Below are positions 1 through 10,095 of a stretch of 64,000 bases of DNA, one piece after another. Origin of the DNA: Fusobacterium ulcerans (GTDB taxonomy: Bacteria; Fusobacteriota; Fusobacteriia; Fusobacteriales; Fusobacteriaceae); the NCBI RefSeq assembly GCF_003019675.1, contig NZ_CP028105.1, positions 1,132,282 to 1,196,281 on the forward strand, read 5' to 3'. Below the pieces are notes generated by a model, which ran no database searches, was not told the DNA's origin, and saw only the letters and a list, made by a program, of their open reading frames with translations. Position numbers and translations under genes: made by a program. Position 1 is the first letter of the stretch; every line of letters begins with the position of its first letter.

Positions 1-285
1 TTGATTATAATCAAACTCCATAAAAATTTTTCCTTCCTCCAGAGTTATTACATCCTCTCCAAAGCGAAAAATACTTTCTGTATGTACTCCATTATGGATA
101 GCAAGAGCATTTTTCAGCATATCCTTACTTACTTTCATATGGATAAAATATATAGCTAATGAAAAGAAAAACATGATGACAAATACAAGTATCTCAAAAC
201 TGCTTCTTCTTCTCATAATATTTAAATATGTTACAAAAAAACATATTACTGCAAGAATAACTCCACATATTCTTAAACGTTTCAT
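1..285 (-). CDS. Unknown membrane protein, 3' end outside window
   Basis: I do not recognise this gene. The reading frame is open from an ATG at 285 to the window edge, giving 95 visible residues. It has two hydrophobic segments (about residues 6-23 and 31-48) separated by a short RRR-containing loop, then a more polar region. An AAAGGG ribosome binding site sits just upstream of the ATG at 285. A second in-frame ATG at 216 has no such site, so 285 is preferred. The protein continues past the window, so total length and function cannot be judged. It is most likely an inner-membrane protein or one with an N-terminal membrane anchor. Confidence 0.55.
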   Translation of the reverse strand, partial: MKRLRICGVILAVICFFVTYLNIMRRRSSFEILVFVIMFFFSLAIYFIHMKVSKDMLKNALAIHNGVHTESIFRFGEDVITLEEGKIFMEFDYNQ

Positions 286-481
286 AATTATCCCTTTCAG
301 ATACTCTATAAAAATATTTTTAGTGACATAGTATCTGTTTTCAAATAAAAGTTCTATATCTATCCCCTCACTTTCTCTTTTATATCAATTATATCATATA
401 TTTTAAACTAAAAAAATTTTCACTTTTCTCTTTATAGAAAGTTTTATGTTTTGAAGATAGCTACTGTTTTTATTTTCCCAT

Positions 482-508
482 TAAAAAAACCGGCATTTTC
501 AGCCGGTT
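482..508 (-). terminator. Rho-independent terminator of eno
   Basis: On the minus strand, AACCGGC and GCCGGTT form a 7-bp stem around a 7-nt loop, followed by a run of seven T. It lies 22 bases after the eno stop codon. Confidence 0.9.
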
Positions 509-530
509 CTCATAAATATATTATTTTAAA

Positions 531-1838
<1,308 letters not shown>

Positions 1839-1883
1839 TTAAAAAAACCTCCTAATAAATTATATCTTTAATCTATCATTATC

Positions 1884-1912
1884 ATTATACCATAGTTTAA
1901 AAAATATTTAAA
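1884..1912 (-). promoter_or_regulatory. Predicted eno promoter (extended -10)
   Basis: Read on the minus strand, TGGTATAAT is an extended -10 box (hexamer at 1884-1889). A weak -35 TTTAAA sits 17 bases upstream (1907-1912). The start codon is about 45 bases downstream. Confidence 0.55.
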
Positions 1913-1923
1913 TTAATTTACCC

Positions 1924-3336
1924 TTATTTTACTTCAATTACTTTTACAGAGTTAGTAGTTCCTCTTTTGAATACACTTTCTCCACAGATAGCAACTACTA
2001 TATCTCCTCTTGTTACTAATCCTAACTCAACTGTTACTCTTTCAGCTAAAGCAAAGAATGAATCAAGAGTTTCTGAATTTCCATCTACATATGGAATAAC
2101 TCCTCTAGAAAGCATTAATTGGTTTGCTGTTCTTTCATTATTAGTTATTGCAAGTATAGTAGCTGTTGGAAAATATCTTCTGATATCTCTTGCCGCTCTT
2201 CCTGATTCTGTTCCCACAACTATTACTTTTGCTCCTAAAGCTTCACTTACTTCGGCAGTTCCTTTTGCAACAGCTGAAGTTATTGTTACAGTTTCATTTT
2301 TACATTTATTTCTTGGAGTTACTAATGGATCCATTTTTTCTGCTATTTTAGCCATTACTGAAACAGCTTCTATTGGATATTTTCCTTTTGCTGATTCTCC
2401 AGAAAGCATTACACAGTCTGTTCCATCAAGGATTGCATTAGCAACATCATTTACTTCTGCTCTTGTAGGTCTTGGGTTTTTGATCATAGAATCAAGCATT
2501 TGAGTAGCTGTAATAACTACTTTTCCAACTGCATTACATCTATCAATCATCATTTTTTGTGCTACTGGTACATCTTCTACAGGAATTTCTACTCCAAGAT
2601 CTCCTCTTGCTACCATGATACCATCAGATAGTTCAAGAATTTCTTCAAAGTTGTCTACTCCTTCTTGGTTTTCTATTTTAGAAATGATTTGAACGTCTTT
2701 TCCACCATTCTCATCAAGTACTCTTCTTACTTCTCTTACATCATCAGCTTTTCTGATAAATGAAGCTGCAACATAGTCGATTCCTTGCTGACATCCAAAT
2801 ATCATGTCATTTACGTCTTTTTCTGATAATGCTGGAAGATTAACTGCAACATTTGGAAGGTTAACACCTTTATTTTCTCCTAATTCTCCATTGTTTACAG
2901 CAACACATCTTACTTCGTTTCCTACTACTTCTTTAACAGTGAACTCAAGAAGTCCATCATCAATAAGTACAGTATCTCCAGCTTTAAGGTCAGTTGTAAG
3001 TCCTTCATAAGTAACAGCAACTATTTTATTGTTTCCTATTACAGTTTTATCAGTAGTGATTGTGAAATCTTGACCTGCAACTATTACAGCATCTTTTCCA
3101 CCTTCAAGTTTGATAGTTCTAATTTCTGGCCCTTTGTTATCTAATAATAAAGCTGCTCTGATTCCAGTTTCTGCTTTTGCTTGTCTAAAGTTTTGTATTC
3201 TTTTTCCATGTTCTTCATGATCTCCATGAGAAAAGTTTAATCTCATCATGTTCATTCCAGTTCTTAATAATTCTTTTAAAGTTTCAACAGATTCAGTTTT
3301 TGGTCCAATTGTACAAACAATTTTCGTCTTTTTCAA
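1924..3336 (-). CDS. pyk: Pyruvate kinase
   Basis: Pyruvate kinase transfers phosphate from phosphoenolpyruvate to ADP, the last step of glycolysis. Seen in order: the N-terminal [11 protein letters not shown] block, [24 protein letters not shown], the [10 protein letters not shown] active-site signature, ATQMLDSM and the MLSGESA phosphate-binding segment, then a C-terminal regulatory domain. I place the start at a TTG at 3336 (470 residues), because GAGGTG lies 6 bases before it and the protein then begins MKKTKIV, as in the family. The in-frame GTG at 3345 overlaps that ribosome binding site and is unlikely to be used. Confidence 0.97.
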   Translation of the reverse strand: MKKTKIVCTIGPKTESVETLKELLRTGMNMMRLNFSHGDHEEHGKRIQNFRQAKAETGIRAALLLDNKGPEIRTIKLEGGKDAVIVAGQDFTITTDKTVIGNNKIVAVTYEGLTTDLKAGDTVLIDDGLLEFTVKEVVGNEVRCVAVNNGELGENKGVNLPNVAVNLPALSEKDVNDMIFGCQQGIDYVAASFIRKADDVREVRRVLDENGGKDVQIISKIENQEGVDNFEEILELSDGIMVARGDLGVEIPVEDVPVAQKMMIDRCNAVGKVVITATQMLDSMIKNPRPTRAEVNDVANAILDGTDCVMLSGESAKGKYPIEAVSVMAKIAEKMDPLVTPRNKCKNETVTITSAVAKGTAEVSEALGAKVIVVGTESGRAARDIRRYFPTATILAITNNERTANQLMLSRGVIPYVDGNSETLDSFFALAERVTVELGLVTRGDIVVAICGESVFKRGTTNSVKVIEVK

Positions 3337-3345
3337 AATTCTCAC

Positions 3346-3795
3346 CTCAAATATTATTTTTAAAATTTAAATATTATAAACAGTTTGTTTTCCCCACTCA
3401 TCTTTCTCTCAATAAATGAAATTTATCTACTATGAAGTTTATATTATATAATGTAATTTATCAAGAAAATTATCGTGTATTTTTTGACCTTTTTATGTTT
3501 AATTTTTACTTCTACTTTTTTTAAAATTCAATTCTTTTCATCTCTTTTTCTCAAGAGATTTCAAGGTTGAATAAGGCATTTTTTTACAGATACTTTTTCC
3601 TTTTCTTATGTATTTAAAAAACACACTATCTAGGTATTTCATACTGTCATATCTATATCTTTCTTTTCTTTTGAAAGATTTCAATCTCACTTATATATCT
3701 CTTATTTAATTAATATTCAAGAAAACTCCTCTTTCTCTTTTAAATAAATATGAAAAATTTATCATGAATTTTTTTAATAGTACTATTAGAAATAA
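3346..3795. other. Intergenic region upstream of pyk
   Basis: About 450 bases of AT-rich DNA without a convincing gene on either strand. On the minus strand, TTGATA (3459-3464) followed 15 bases later by TATAAA is the best candidate for the pyk promoter, but the spacing is short. No riboswitch-like or repeated structure was recognised. Confidence 0.4.
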
Positions 3796-3822
3796 AGAAA
3801 GTGGCCTGAAATTTCAGACCAC
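3796..3822 (-). terminator. Terminator of the PTS-aldolase operon
   Basis: The near-perfect palindrome GTGGTCTGAAATTTCAGGCCAC (3801-3822, one G-T pair) is followed on the minus strand by TTTCTTT. It stands about 10 bases after the aldolase stop codon and closes the five-gene operon. Confidence 0.85.
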
Positions 3823-3832
3823 TGATATATTT

Positions 3833-4792
3833 TTATTTTGTTTTAAAGACAGAATTAATTTTCTTCACATAGAAATTTTTCATTTCATTTCTAGCATAAT
3901 CAAGATATTTTTTTAAATCCATCTCTTTAGGATTTTCAGCAAAATATTCTCTCAATGCACTTGTGAATACAAGTCTTCCATCTGTATCTACGTTTATTTT
4001 TGTAACTATTGACTTAGATGCTTTTTTAAGTTCTTCATCAGGTATTCCTATTGCATCTTTTACTTCTCCGCCAAATTCTTTGAATTTTTTAATGTAATCT
4101 TGAGGTACTGAAGATGATCCATGAAGAACTATTGGAAAACTTCCTATCTCTTTTTTAATAGCTTCAAGTATATCAAGTCTTAATTTAGGAGCTTCTCCTA
4201 CTTTGAATTTATGCGCTCCATGAGCAGTTCCTATTGCAATAGCAAGAGAATCTACTCCTGTTCTTTTTATAAATTCCACTGCTTCAGCAGGTTTTGTAAA
4301 TGCACTTTCATCAGCAGAATGTTCATCTTCTGTTCCATGAATAACACCAATTTCTCCCTCTACAGAAGCATCATAATCTTTTGCAAGTTCTACTATTTCT
4401 TTAGTTAATTCTATATTTTTTTCAAAATCATATTTTGAAGCATCTATCATTACAGATGAAAATCCATAATCAAGGCAGTCTTTGATCAATTCATGACCCT
4501 TACCATGATCAAGATTTAGGGCTACTGCTATTTTTGATCCCTTCGCTCTTATTTCATCTATTGCTCCTTTTACTAAAAGAGGAAGCTGTTCTTTTCCTAT
4601 ATATGTTCTTGCACTTGCTGATATTTGAATTATAACGTCACTTTCAGCTTCTGTACATGCATCCAGTATAGCTTGAAGCTGCTCTAAATTTGCAAAGTTA
4701 AATGCTGGTATTGAATATCCATTTTCATTGGCTCTTTTGAACATATCTCTTGTATTTTCAAGCCCAAGTTCTTTGAAACTATATTTTTTCAT
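3833..4792 (-). CDS. Class II ketose-bisphosphate aldolase
   Basis: This Zn-dependent aldolase splits a ketose 1,6-bisphosphate into dihydroxyacetone phosphate and an aldehyde. Zinc ligands are visible as H96 (in LDHG), H191 (in GTAHG) and H224 (in LHGSS), with a NVDT substrate loop at 267-270. The 319 residues fit the class II fructose/tagatose-bisphosphate aldolase family. It is the last gene of an operon with a PfkB kinase 5 bases upstream and PTS subunits before that. This placement suggests a dedicated catabolic aldolase. It could still serve as the main glycolytic Fba, and sequence alone does not fix whether the substrate is fructose, tagatose or another ketose. Confidence 0.9.
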   Translation of the reverse strand: MKKYSFKELGLENTRDMFKRANENGYSIPAFNFANLEQLQAILDACTEAESDVIIQISASARTYIGKEQLPLLVKGAIDEIRAKGSKIAVALNLDHGKGHELIKDCLDYGFSSVMIDASKYDFEKNIELTKEIVELAKDYDASVEGEIGVIHGTEDEHSADESAFTKPAEAVEFIKRTGVDSLAIAIGTAHGAHKFKVGEAPKLRLDILEAIKKEIGSFPIVLHGSSSVPQDYIKKFKEFGGEVKDAIGIPDEELKKASKSIVTKINVDTDGRLVFTSALREYFAENPKEMDLKKYLDYARNEMKNFYVKKINSVFKTK

Positions 4793-4797
4793 CTCTA

Positions 4798-5694
4798 TTA
4801 TCCTCTCTTTATTCTTTTTTCAACTTCATCTAATTCAGGTATTGAGTTACGTCCCCCAAGTTTTTCCACTGACAGTGAAGCACATGCTGAAGCAAACTCT
4901 ATATTTTTCTCAATTGAAAATTCATTGCTCAATCCATAAACGAATGCCCCATGAAAAATATCTCCTGCTCCAGTAGTATCTACTGCTTTAGTTTTGAAAG
5001 CTTTGAATTTCAATAACTCTCCATCTTTTTTCATTATAGAACCTCTTTCCCCTAAAGTTACTATAATAGTATTCTTATTCAACTCTTCCAATTTTTCAAG
5101 AACATATTTAAAATCTTTCTCTTCTATCTTATCCATTTTACAGTAATCTTTTGCAAAGTCTTCTGAACACACTAGATAATCTACAAATTTTCCTATGACT
5201 AAAGTTCCTTCTTTATATGTTCCAGCATCTAATACTGACACAGCATTTGGAAATTCTTTATGTACTTTTAAAGCTATATCCAATTCATGACCATCAAAAA
5301 GTATTATTTCTGGTGCTTTTTCATATGTCATTTTAAAATCATCTATAGGCTTTTCTTCTCTGTAGTTTATTATTGTTCTTGAACCACTTTCTTCATTGGC
5401 TATTATTATACTGCATGGTGTAACTAGTTTGTTTGATACAACTATATTTTTAGTATCTACTCCTACTTCATTGAGATCTTCCAATATTTTTTTTCCATAG
5501 AAGTCATTTCCTAAAGCTGTTATATATGAAACTTTCTCTCCATATTTACCTAAGAGGTAAGCAGCATTCCCTGCTGGTCCTCCACTTACCATTATTCTAT
5601 CTTTAGCTTTGTATTTTCTATTTTCTACTGGAAAATGAGGAAGCAGATATGTTATATCATATGCTGAATGCCCTACACAAAGTATCTTTTTCAT
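4798..5694 (-). CDS. PfkB-family carbohydrate kinase
   Basis: A ribokinase-fold sugar kinase of 298 residues. The N-terminal glycine-rich motif GGPAGN (38-43) and the C-terminal signature DTTGAGD (239-245, with catalytic base D245) are intact. It sits between the PTS membrane subunit and the class II aldolase. The natural inference is that it phosphorylates the sugar phosphate delivered by the PTS to give the aldolase substrate, as 1-phosphofructokinase or tagatose-6-phosphate kinase would. The substrate itself is unknown, and relatives also act on fructose, ribose or deoxy-sugars. Confidence 0.88.
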   Translation of the reverse strand: MKKILCVGHSAYDITYLLPHFPVENRKYKAKDRIMVSGGPAGNAAYLLGKYGEKVSYITALGNDFYGKKILEDLNEVGVDTKNIVVSNKLVTPCSIIIANEESGSRTIINYREEKPIDDFKMTYEKAPEIILFDGHELDIALKVHKEFPNAVSVLDAGTYKEGTLVIGKFVDYLVCSEDFAKDYCKMDKIEEKDFKYVLEKLEELNKNTIIVTLGERGSIMKKDGELLKFKAFKTKAVDTTGAGDIFHGAFVYGLSNEFSIEKNIEFASACASLSVEKLGGRNSIPELDEVEKRIKRG

Positions 5695-5719
5695 AAAACA
5701 TCATCCTTTCATAATGATT

Positions 5720-7087
5720 TTAATATTCATCTTTTGCATTGATAACGTTTGTTTTTGTTTTTATGAAGCTAGGAATAATAAGAACAGCAAGAAGAACTGC
5801 CACTATTATATATATTCCAGCTGTACCAATAGATGATGTTGATTTTCCTATTAAAATTCCCAATACTCCAAAGTCAAAATCTCCAAATGTTGTATTTTGG
5901 AATCCGATATTTCCTAGTACAGGAAGAAGCATTGCTGGTAAGAATGATAATAAAAGTCCATTAACAAATGATCCAACTATAGCTCCTTTTTTTCCTCCAG
6001 TAGCATTTCCATAGATTCCTGCTGTTGCTCCACAGAAGAAGTGAGGTACAAGACCAGGTATAATAAGAACTGCTCCTACTGCTCCAAGTATAACCATTCC
6101 AATTACTCCACCTATGAATGAAGAGATAAATCCGATTAATACTGCATTTGGTGCATAAGTAAAGAACACTGCACAGTCAACTGCTGGTATTGCATTAGGA
6201 ATAAGTTTTTGTGAAATTCCTTGGAATGCTGGAATAAGTTCAGAAAGTATCATTCTTACACCATTATATACAATTGTAACTCCAACAGCAAAGCTTAAAG
6301 CTGATGTAAGAGCGAAAACTATATAGTTTTTTCCACCAGATAAAGTTTCTGTATATTCAGGTCCTGCTGCAATAGCTGCAATAAGATAGAATACAATCAT
6401 AGTTATAGCTGTTGATATAGTACTGTCTCTTAGGAAGTTTACTTTCTCAGGGATAACTATATTTTCTGTACTATTTTCTTTATCTCCAATTTTTTCTCCA
6501 ATGAATGCTGATAGATAATATCCTAAAGAACCAAAGTGTCCCATAGCTATTCCATCATCATCAGTTACAAGATCTGTATATCTTTGCCCAATACTTGGAG
6601 ATATAGCTGACCAAGCTCCTAATAAAATTCCACCTATAAGAATAAGTGTAGTTCCTTTCATTCCAGAAGTAGAAAGAACTGCTGAGAACATACAAGCCAT
6701 GAAGAAGCTGTGGTGTCCTGTTAAAAATATATATTTAAATTTAGTTACTCTTGCTATTATTATATTGATAATAAGTCCTGCAACTAATATGAACATTGTT
6801 TCTTTACCAAGAATATTTTGAGCAATTGAAACTATTGCTTCGTTGTTTGGCACTACCCCTGTAATTCCAAATCCTTGCTCTATCATTTTCCCTAATGGAT
6901 CAAGATTTTTAACGATGAAATCTGCTCCAGCTCCAAGCATTATATATCCTAGTATTGGCTTCAACGTTCCAGTTATAAGTTTATTAAATGGTTTTTTCAA
7001 AGCTATTAATCCTACAAGTGACATAAGTCCTAATAAGAACGCCGGGTTAGTAAGTATATCATTTCCTATAACGTTTAAAAAATTCAT
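5720..7087 (-). CDS. PTS transporter EIIC, UlaA/SgaT type
   Basis: Membrane permease subunit of a phosphotransferase system, 455 residues with about 10-12 hydrophobic segments. The ILGYIMLGAGADF stretch near residue 45, the TGHHSFFM segment and the FFCGATAGIYGNATGG loop near residue 350 place it in the ascorbate/galactitol-like UlaA family. It imports its substrate while EIIB donates phosphate. It lies between separate EIIB and EIIA genes and the kinase-aldolase pair. UlaA members take up L-ascorbate, but a PfkB kinase plus FBP-type aldolase does not fit ascorbate breakdown, so another substrate is likely here. Confidence 0.9.
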   Translation of the reverse strand: MNFLNVIGNDILTNPAFLLGLMSLVGLIALKKPFNKLITGTLKPILGYIMLGAGADFIVKNLDPLGKMIEQGFGITGVVPNNEAIVSIAQNILGKETMFILVAGLIINIIIARVTKFKYIFLTGHHSFFMACMFSAVLSTSGMKGTTLILIGGILLGAWSAISPSIGQRYTDLVTDDDGIAMGHFGSLGYYLSAFIGEKIGDKENSTENIVIPEKVNFLRDSTISTAITMIVFYLIAAIAAGPEYTETLSGGKNYIVFALTSALSFAVGVTIVYNGVRMILSELIPAFQGISQKLIPNAIPAVDCAVFFTYAPNAVLIGFISSFIGGVIGMVILGAVGAVLIIPGLVPHFFCGATAGIYGNATGGKKGAIVGSFVNGLLLSFLPAMLLPVLGNIGFQNTTFGDFDFGVLGILIGKSTSSIGTAGIYIIVAVLLAVLIIPSFIKTKTNVINAKDEY

Positions 7088-7120
7088 TCTTTTCCCTCCT
7101 AAATATTTTTTATATAAATT

Positions 7121-7396
7121 TTATTTTACTAATTCCTTAATTTTATCAAGTACATCTTCTTTGATTTTTTTCTTATTTGTGTAACTTCTGATTTCTGCTA
7201 CATTGTATCCAGAAAGTTGATCTGCAAGTTGTTTTACAGTTACTATTAAATCTGCTCCTTTTCCTGATACAGAGTTAAAATCTGATGATGATACATCTGC
7301 TTCGATTCCTTCTTCTTTACATATTTCTTCAATCTTCATAGCACACATTAAGCTGCTTCCGATTCCATTTCCACATACTGTTAATATTTTTATCAT
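7121..7396 (-). CDS. PTS EIIB component, UlaB type
   Basis: Small cytosolic phosphocarrier that passes phosphate from EIIA to the sugar bound by EIIC. The phosphorylated cysteine is C8 in the TVCGNGIGSS loop. I use the ATG at 7396 (91 residues), because AAGGAG lies 8 bases before it. The in-frame GTG at 7405 is inside that ribosome binding site. It is separated from EIIC by 33 bases. Confidence 0.9.
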   Translation of the reverse strand: MIKILTVCGNGIGSSLMCAMKIEEICKEEGIEADVSSSDFNSVSGKGADLIVTVKQLADQLSGYNVAEIRSYTNKKKIKEDVLDKIKELVK

Positions 7397-7431
7397 TATT
7401 ACCACTCCTTCATAATATTTATCTTTTAAAT

Positions 7432-7860
7432 TTAAATTAAATCCATTATTTCTTGAACATTTCCTGCTTCAATAATTTCATCTATCTTCTCTTCATCTTC
7501 TATCAACTCCATAAGTTCCATAAGAGTTTCTATATGAGAATCACTGTTTACTGCTCCCAATACAAAGAATACATAGACTTTTTCCTCTTCTCCTTCAAAA
7601 AGAACCCCTTCATTTACCTTCAGCAAAGATACGCAATTTTTATTCACTCCATCTTCTGGTCTAGAGTGTGGCATAGCTACTTTTGGTGCAATTACTATAT
7701 ATGTTCCAAACTTATTTACATTGGCTATCATTGCATCTATATATGAATTTTCAACACTTCCATCTTCTACTAATGGCTTTGCTGCTAAAGTTATTGCTTC
7801 TTTCCAGTCATTTACATTTTCTACTATATTTACCCTTCCCTTAACTGCATTTTTCAACAT
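7432..7860 (-). CDS. PTS EIIA component, mannitol/fructose-type fold
   Basis: Receives phosphate from HPr and passes it to EIIB. The PTS_EIIA_2 signature is present around MPHSRPEDGV with the phosphorylated histidine at H65. A second family histidine is H109 in the SDSHIETL stretch. At 142 residues it is a single-domain protein. It is the first gene of the operon (EIIA, EIIB, EIIC, kinase, aldolase). The operon starts about 75 bases after the terminator of its probable activator gene. Confidence 0.9.
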   Translation of the reverse strand: MLKNAVKGRVNIVENVNDWKEAITLAAKPLVEDGSVENSYIDAMIANVNKFGTYIVIAPKVAMPHSRPEDGVNKNCVSLLKVNEGVLFEGEEEKVYVFFVLGAVNSDSHIETLMELMELIEDEEKIDEIIEAGNVQEIMDLI

Positions 7861-7935
7861 CTTAATATCTCCTTTTGATCTTGTTAAGATAATTGTACTC
7901 CTTCCAATAATTATTTTAAAGATTCTATTTTATTC

Positions 7936-7965
7936 AAAAAAAATGACTGGTCTGCTGACCAGTCA
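7936..7965 (-). terminator. Terminator after the PRD regulator gene
   Basis: TGACTGGTC and GACCAGTCA form a perfect 9-bp stem with a 4-base loop, followed by eight T on the minus strand. It separates the regulator transcript from the PTS operon. Confidence 0.95.
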
Positions 7966-7967
7966 CT

Positions 7968-9998
7968 CTAGTTAGTTAAATATTTTATTACATCTTTTGC
8001 TGTTTTACTTCTTCTTATTTTTTCTTCCAGATTATTTTCTTCAATTTTTTCTACAATTTCTATCAGACTATCCAGATGTTCTCTTTCATCTTTTACGCAG
8101 AAACATATTACCAGTCCAATTTTTTCTTCATCTATAAAATCTATTCTTTTATCATAAGTAACTATAGAAAATGCTGTTTTTTTCACCAGATCTTTTGACT
8201 TTGTATGAGGAAAGATAACATTTGGAATAAGCATTATATAATTTCCAAAATCATCTACCAGCTTTATCATATTGTCAATGTATTCCTCTTCTATACAGCC
8301 ATCTTTCAACAGTAGTTCTCCAGCTTCTCTTATAGCTTCTCTCCAGTTTGCAGCTTTTCCTTTTAACTTTATTCTTTTTTCTGACAGCAGGTCAGAGATT
8401 GTAATTTTTTTATGAAAAAGATCGTCTATCAGCTTACTGTCCAGAAAAGTTTTTAAAGCTCCCAACAGTTTTTCATCTGCTTTTATCTTGCTGTTTTTTT
8501 CAATCACTTCTATCAATTCAGAAAATATTATCTTTTTACTGTCTCTTGATATTGGGTAATTATCCAGTTTGAACATATCCTCTTTATTTAAAATTGGATT
8601 TACTTTTATAATAGTTTTATCAGTATCAAAATCATCTAATGGAATAGTAGTCAGTATCAAATCTATATCAGTTCTCTTATTTACTTTTTCCAGAAGATAC
8701 CTTGGAATAGTATCTATAATTTCTACCCTATACATATCCTTTAGCTGCTGTGCCAGAAGTTTTGAACTTCCATACCCTGAACCGCACACAACTAACACTT
8801 TTACTTTTTCACGTTTCTTTTTTATATTTCTGTCTATTGCAGCTTTAAAATGTATTGTAATAAAAGCTATTTCATCATTTGTAAATTTATTATTTATGAA
8901 ATCTTCAAGCTCTCCTACACTTCCCTTTATCAATGAAAAAAGGTTTGGATAGCTTTCTACAACTTCCTCATAAATAGTATTTTCCAGTTCTATTCCATTT
9001 TTCAGTCTATAAATAGTTGGCTTTATATGATTTACCAGCCCTGTCATAAGAGTTTCATCTGCTGATATATCTACATCTAACTTTTCATTTATCTTATTTA
9101 TAAAGTTCTTCACTATCATTTCTATCTCTACCCAGTTTTCATAATAAGAGTAAGAGATATTATATGTATGGCTCCCTAAAAAATAATCTGTTATCTTTAG
9201 ATACTCTTCTTCTGAAAGCTCTATCTCATAGAATCCTTCTAAAAGTGCTCTTGATTTTTCCACGCATTCAAACTCTGAAGTATTTTTTAAAAAATTATAA
9301 TTTTTTATACTTGTAATTTTATACCCTTTTTTATTAAAGTATATTGCAAGTATCAAATACTTAGATATTATATCAAAAGCTTCATCTGAAACTATTTTAT
9401 TCATAAGTTTCTGACAATAATTTATAAAAAGTTTTACCCCTTCTATATCTATCTCTTCCAAATAATCATCCAGTATATTTTTTAAGAAACTGCTGTTGGA
9501 TTTTTTTACCATATTCATAATCTTTAAAGTACATTGACGAATTTTTTCCTCTTCTCCTGTTACTCCAAGACCTTTTTTATGCAAAAGCTCCAACTCTAAA
9601 TTGTATTCATCCAGCACTTTTTTTATATCTCTCAGGTGAACTTTTATAGTACTTCTGCTTGTATCAAGCTCTTCTGATATTACATTTTGATTAATCTCTC
9701 TTTCAAAGCATATCTTCAACAATATATATATTTCTCTCTCTTTTGGAGAAAAAATATAGTCCTGCCTACTCTCATTAAGATATTTTTCTAATGCTGTATA
9801 GTCATCAACAAAGCATTCACCTTTAGAAATAATGAATTCAAATCCATCTTTTGCTGAAAGCTCTTTTTGTATCTTTTCTATTTCATATCTTATGCTTCTT
9901 TCACTTAATTCAAAATGATCTGAAAGTTCTTTCAAAGATACATTCCTCTTTTCTTTAAGTAAAAAATGCAGCAAATCTATTGATTTTCTTGACAGCAT
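7968..9998 (-). CDS. PRD-containing transcriptional activator with EIIB-like and EIIA domains
   Basis: A 676-residue regulator of the MtlR/LicR class. Domains in order: a winged HTH (about 15-45, SLKELSDHFELSERSIR), a second HTH-like region (about 90-130), two PTS regulation domains (second PRD motif NHIKPTIYRL near 315 and IHFKAAIDR near 390), an EIIB-like domain with VCGSGYGSS near 407, and a C-terminal EIIA_2 domain with FPHTKS near 590. Such proteins bind DNA and switch activity through phosphorylation by the PTS. There is no CAT RNA-binding domain, so antitermination is unlikely. It is immediately upstream of the PTS operon and is its probable activator. Confidence 0.9.
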   Translation of the reverse strand: MLSRKSIDLLHFLLKEKRNVSLKELSDHFELSERSIRYEIEKIQKELSAKDGFEFIISKGECFVDDYTALEKYLNESRQDYIFSPKEREIYILLKICFEREINQNVISEELDTSRSTIKVHLRDIKKVLDEYNLELELLHKKGLGVTGEEEKIRQCTLKIMNMVKKSNSSFLKNILDDYLEEIDIEGVKLFINYCQKLMNKIVSDEAFDIISKYLILAIYFNKKGYKITSIKNYNFLKNTSEFECVEKSRALLEGFYEIELSEEEYLKITDYFLGSHTYNISYSYYENWVEIEMIVKNFINKINEKLDVDISADETLMTGLVNHIKPTIYRLKNGIELENTIYEEVVESYPNLFSLIKGSVGELEDFINNKFTNDEIAFITIHFKAAIDRNIKKKREKVKVLVVCGSGYGSSKLLAQQLKDMYRVEIIDTIPRYLLEKVNKRTDIDLILTTIPLDDFDTDKTIIKVNPILNKEDMFKLDNYPISRDSKKIIFSELIEVIEKNSKIKADEKLLGALKTFLDSKLIDDLFHKKITISDLLSEKRIKLKGKAANWREAIREAGELLLKDGCIEEEYIDNMIKLVDDFGNYIMLIPNVIFPHTKSKDLVKKTAFSIVTYDKRIDFIDEEKIGLVICFCVKDEREHLDSLIEIVEKIEENNLEEKIRRSKTAKDVIKYLTN

Positions 9999-10026
9999 AT
10001 TTCCCTCCTTATATCTGACTAAAAAA

Positions 10027-10055
10027 ATTATACCCTAAAAATCTTCAATATGCAA
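10027..10055 (-). promoter_or_regulatory. Predicted promoter of the PRD regulator
   Basis: On the minus strand TTGCAT (10050-10055), a 17-base spacer and a perfect TATAAT (10027-10032) lie about 28 bases upstream of the start codon. Confidence 0.6.
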
Positions 10056-10057
10056 TT

Positions 10058-10085
10058 TAAAAAGAAGCCATAATTATATATGGCT
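10058..10085 (-). terminator. Terminator of the flavoprotein gene
   Basis: AGCCATA and TATGGCT form a 7-bp stem with a 6-base loop, followed by TCTTTTT on the minus strand, 10 bases after the stop. Confidence 0.8.
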
Positions 10086-10095
10086 CCTCAAATCA

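Noticed and set aside
190-285. Apparent frameshift splitting the first protein into two short frames
   Set aside because: A recount of the homopolymer at 235-241 gives seven A. The frame from 285 and the ATG at 216 are in the same register, so this is one open frame.
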